Position numbers and translations under genes: made by a program. DNA of 64,000 nucleotides, taken from NCBI GenBank assembly GCA_964344185.1, contig CAYFMN010000015.1:34179-98178 (forward strand), read 5' to 3'. This document shows, piece after piece, positions 61,685 to 64,000 of this stretch. How positions within the stretch are numbered: position 1 is the first letter of the stretch; each line of letters starts with the position of its first letter. The notes under the pieces are model-generated. The model made no database searches. It worked only from the letters and a program-made list of their open reading frames with translations, and had not been told where the DNA came from. Source of the stretch: JAJDAT01 sp964344185. Lineage in GTDB: Bacteria > Nitrospinota > Nitrospinia > Nitrospinales > JAJDAT01.

Positions 61685-62006
61685 AGCTAAGGATTATGAA
61701 GAAAGCTCTGGCAACGTTTTTAAAGACTTAGGGCTTCCAGATGCCGATGAGGAGTTTTTGAAGGCCAATCTGGCCATTACCATCCACCGTATTATCAAAA
61801 AACGCGGTCTTACACAAAAAGAAGCCGCAGAGTTACTGGGTGTGGATCAACCAGAAATTTCCAAACTTAAAAAGGGTCTGTACTCACGATTTAAAGTAGA
61901 GAGGCTCTTTCAATTCCTAAATAGGCTTGGGCGCAGAATTGAAATTAAAGTGCGAAAACCTAAAAAAGATGAGGCTTTGCAAGACTTTCAAGTTGTAGGA
62001 ATTTAG
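61677..62006 (+). CDS. higA: HigA-type antitoxin, XRE family
   Basis: 109 residues. The helix-turn-helix is IHRIIKKRGLTQKEAAELL with GVDQPEISKLKKGLYSRF. The N-terminal ESSGNVFKDLGLPDADEEFL is typical of antitoxins paired with Gp49-like HigB toxins. Toxin-first order and an 8-base overlap are typical of HigBA loci. It neutralises the toxin and probably binds the inverted repeat at 61263. Confidence 0.88.
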   Translation: MPKAKDYEESSGNVFKDLGLPDADEEFLKANLAITIHRIIKKRGLTQKEAAELLGVDQPEISKLKKGLYSRFKVERLFQFLNRLGRRIEIKVRKPKKDEALQDFQVVGI

Positions 62007-62076
62007 AAAAAAAGCGGCTCTATGAATTTAAATGATACCTCGCCAATCCGGCAAACGGATTGGCGAGCGGCGTTTT

Positions 62077-62580
62077 TCAATCGCACCGATAAACCATTCT
62101 TCTCCCATCAATCTTGATTTCGGTATAATCCACTTCTAAATCACGTGCGATTGCGTCATAGTCAATGTAATGTTCAATATTTTCGGGGATTTCTCCAAAA
62201 AGCCCTTCATCTACAAACTGTTCGGCCAGTTCTTTCAGGCTGTCCACTTCATATATTTCTACATCTAAATTGTCTGGATCATCTTCTAAGTCAAAATCAA
62301 CGCCACATTCCCCAACGGCAATAATGACTTTGAATTTTTGCCATTCATCCCAGTTGTCTATGGCTTCAATGATTTTGCCAAAGTTTGCTTGAGAAAGGTC
62401 TAAGGCTTCACAAAGGTCCGCGTCAATGCTGTTCCCATCGATGAATTGGATTTCAAATTCTTCAACAGGGTCGCCATAATCATTAATTAGAGTCTTAACT
62501 TTCTCGTCATACTCTTCTTTGGTTTCAAAATAAAATCCGGTTGCGGAAATGTCGTAAGGTTGGGCGTAAAAAGTGGTCAT
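62077..62580 (-). CDS. ardA: ArdA-type anti-restriction protein
   Basis: 167 residues, very acidic (for example DFDLEDDPDNLDVEIYEVDS), with the ArdA start FYAQPYDISATGFYF and the motif EFEIQFIDGNSIDADLCEAL. ArdA dimers imitate bent B-form DNA and block type I restriction-modification enzymes when an element enters a new host. It is the usual companion of conjugative and integrative elements. It is transcribed against the HigBA pair. Confidence 0.88.
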   Translation of the reverse strand: MTTFYAQPYDISATGFYFETKEEYDEKVKTLINDYGDPVEEFEIQFIDGNSIDADLCEALDLSQANFGKIIEAIDNWDEWQKFKVIIAVGECGVDFDLEDDPDNLDVEIYEVDSLKELAEQFVDEGLFGEIPENIEHYIDYDAIARDLEVDYTEIKIDGRRMVYRCD

Positions 62581-62965
62581 GGTCTCTTCCTTTCCAAGTG
62601 GTTAAAGAATGCAAGCTCGCTCGCTGCATTCCTGACCCTCTGGCGAAGAGTGGGGGTAGCACCGTCATAGAGGAGGGGAATCACCCGACTGCACAAACGC
62701 AGAGCGGAAGGCGGGGAAACCTCTTGACGACGCGAGGGGCAAGGCCCCTTAGTAAATAAAAAATATTGTGGTTTGTTTGAAAAATAGTAAACAGAGAAAT
62801 ACCCACTAATGGGTGGTTTCCTTACAGCTAATTAAGAGAAAACTTATTTATGAGAGCAAATTAGGGAAAGTTGGAAATTCTAGGCAGGAAATGGATAGGA
62901 TTCCGATAAGGAATGAAATGAGACTATCTAAACTTTAGATAAATCTATTAAAGTATAGAGACAAC
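62581..62965. other. Intergenic region upstream of ardA
   Basis: 385 bases. A hairpin GAATGCA...TGCATTC lies at 62607-62631, near the ardA start; the hairpin-bearing repeat copy B at 62690-62752. The rest is AT-rich with no gene. ardA leader regions in other elements contain single-strand promoters that fold into hairpins; the 62607 hairpin could play this role, but this is a guess. Confidence 0.5.
62690..62752 (+). repeat. Hairpin-bearing repeat, copy B
   Basis: Similar to 61141-61204. The hairpin here is AGGGGC-AAG-GCCCCT (62735-62749). The loop-adjacent bases differ from copy A on both sides of the stem while pairing is kept, which suggests that the structure matters. Confidence 0.5.
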
Positions 62966-64000
62966 TCATGATCTATTATTTAAAAACGGCTTGGCATAGC
63001 TAATAAACTCGTTATGAGCGGTGCGTTGCTCTTCCCATCTTCGTGGTTTGCTTGAAGGAGTTTCTCGTGTTTGGCTAACGGTCAGAATTAATCGCCGTTT
63101 AGCACGAGATATCCCAACAAAGAAGGCGCACCTTTCATCATCTTTTTTTCCCAAAAATGTCTCTTCCTCTACCCCTAGAATAATTACTGAATCAAATTCC
63201 AATCCTTTACTTTTATGTATGGTCAAAATCCTTACTGCTTGATCATCTGAAAATTTGGCTATGGCCTTTAATAAATCGGGTTCTATTTTGAGCTGTTCTT
63301 CAATCCTAGCTTTCGTTTCCCAAATTACTTCCTTTAGACGAGCCATTGATTCATAATCTGGTGATAACGACATCAAATTACTAGCACCAATACGATTCAA
63401 AAATTTTGTAACAAATCCCCATCCATTTGGCCATCTTTCGCCTTGCTGAGCTTGAATACGCTCCTGCTTGATAAAGCTTTGCAAATCTTTCCTAATATCC
63501 ACTTGTTTATCTTCATCAGAAAAAATAATCAATTGATCCATTAAACGCATCCAAGCCGTTGGTTCACGTGAACCATAAAGGATCAACAGATAATCAACTA
63601 TTAATCTAGCTACTGGTTCCACTGAAATATCCTGAAGCTGTTGTTCATTACGGTATGGTATTTCTAGTGCTTCAAGTTCCTTCATCAATAACTCAGCATA
63701 AAGATCAGGTTGTTTAGAAATCAGAATTGCGATTTCAGAATGAGGAATTTCATCTCGCAGAATCCACTTAGATATCTCTTGAGCCAAATATTTTGCTTCT
63801 TGTTGACTGGTATCGAATTCATTGATATAAACCTCTCCTTCATTACCAATCATCTGATCATCTGGCATCACAGAAAGAGGATCAAGAACCCGAATAATTT
63901 CATTCTGCATTCGCAAGAGGCGTGGTTTTGAGCGGAAGTTACGGTATGATCTTCCCCTGGAATAGTGGACAGGTAGAAAGTGATTTATAATCGTTTTCCG
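62966..64000 (-). CDS. UvrD/Rep-family helicase, C-terminal part (cut by window edge)
   Basis: The frame is open from the right edge to 62966, at least 345 residues. It begins inside motif IV (SYRNFRSKPRLLRMQNEII resembles the NYRS motif). Motif V is ILTIHKSKGLEFDSVIILG, motif VI AFFVGISRAKRRLILTVSQ. These are the C-terminal RecA-like parts of superfamily 1A helicases. The N-terminal ATPase half lies beyond the window. It could be a repair helicase or part of a defence system whose partner lies to the right; the fragment does not decide. Confidence 0.82.
   Translation of the reverse strand, partial: RKTIINHFLPVHYSRGRSYRNFRSKPRLLRMQNEIIRVLDPLSVMPDDQMIGNEGEVYINEFDTSQQEAKYLAQEISKWILRDEIPHSEIAILISKQPDLYAELLMKELEALEIPYRNEQQLQDISVEPVARLIVDYLLILYGSREPTAWMRLMDQLIIFSDEDKQVDIRKDLQSFIKQERIQAQQGERWPNGWGFVTKFLNRIGASNLMSLSPDYESMARLKEVIWETKARIEEQLKIEPDLLKAIAKFSDDQAVRILTIHKSKGLEFDSVIILGVEEETFLGKKDDERCAFFVGISRAKRRLILTVSQTRETPSSKPRRWEEQRTAHNEFISYAKPFLNNRS

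Overview
The window suggests a low-GC Gram-negative bacterium. Outer-membrane biology is visible: an LpxC domain for lipid A synthesis, a TonB-dependent receptor, RlpA, a soluble lytic transglycosylase and several lipoproteins. A Bpt-type aminoacyl-tRNA-protein transferase, a bactofilin-TPR fusion and the style of the other genes would fit a Nitrospinota- or deltaproteobacteria-like lineage, but this placement is only a guess. TTG starts are common. The sequence contains one 10-base N gap, so it is a scaffold from a draft assembly.

Bases 1 to about 39,000 look like ordinary chromosome. They hold housekeeping genes (coaE, greA, trmB, glnS, rph, nth, bpt), envelope genes (CvpA, lytic transglycosylase, RlpA, TonB receptor with YfiR, TPR lipoprotein, bactofilin-TPR), a 5-oxoprolinase, tandem HDOD regulators and three SGNH-hydrolase-like membrane proteins. 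Three domain architectures stand out: a receiver/degenerate AAA+/LpxC fusion (18716-20746), a bactofilin-TM-TPR fusion (31360-33354) and a large helical protein ending in an HPr domain (4953-6284).

Bases about 39,100 to 64,000 are accessory DNA that appears to have built up from several mobile elements. Two 3' fragments of tRNA genes mark attachment sites: tRNA-Arg(TCT) at 43017-43062 and tRNA-Thr(TGT) at 59470-59513. Each has a terminator and a pair of 11-bp-spaced direct repeats (probable integrase arm sites) on its left. The right-hand site sits beside an intact tyrosine integrase and an excisionase-like gene. Cargo, left to right: a secreted/membrane module with a YopT-like cysteine protease (39.5-42.7 kb); a six-gene operon joining an ABC importer to a cupin protein, a cytosolic binding-protein-like protein and a P-loop ATPase (43.5-48.9 kb); a single-chain SIR2-APAZ-MID-PIWI short prokaryotic Argonaute (48.98-52.15 kb); a secreted/membrane gene set (52.6-54.6 kb) that shares a palindromic operator with an adjacent ribbon-helix-helix regulator; duplicated DUF1640-type coiled-coil proteins; a VirD4/TraG coupling protein; a 34-residue-repeat protein; a HigBA toxin-antitoxin pair; an ArdA anti-restriction protein; and the end of a UvrD-like helicase.

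Several signals link the right-hand element as a regulatory unit: near-identical promoters (TTGTAA or TTGCAA, 17 bp, CATAAT), a recurring GAGTGTTGAAT motif, and a hairpin-bearing repeat present in two copies. Two single-base frameshifts in A-runs (42724 and 47951), each repaired by adding one A, may be sequencing errors or real lesions. The strongest candidates for biology worth following are the fused SIR2-Argonaute, the RHH-controlled envelope module, the ABC/cupin/sensor/ATPase operon and the receiver-LpxC fusion.
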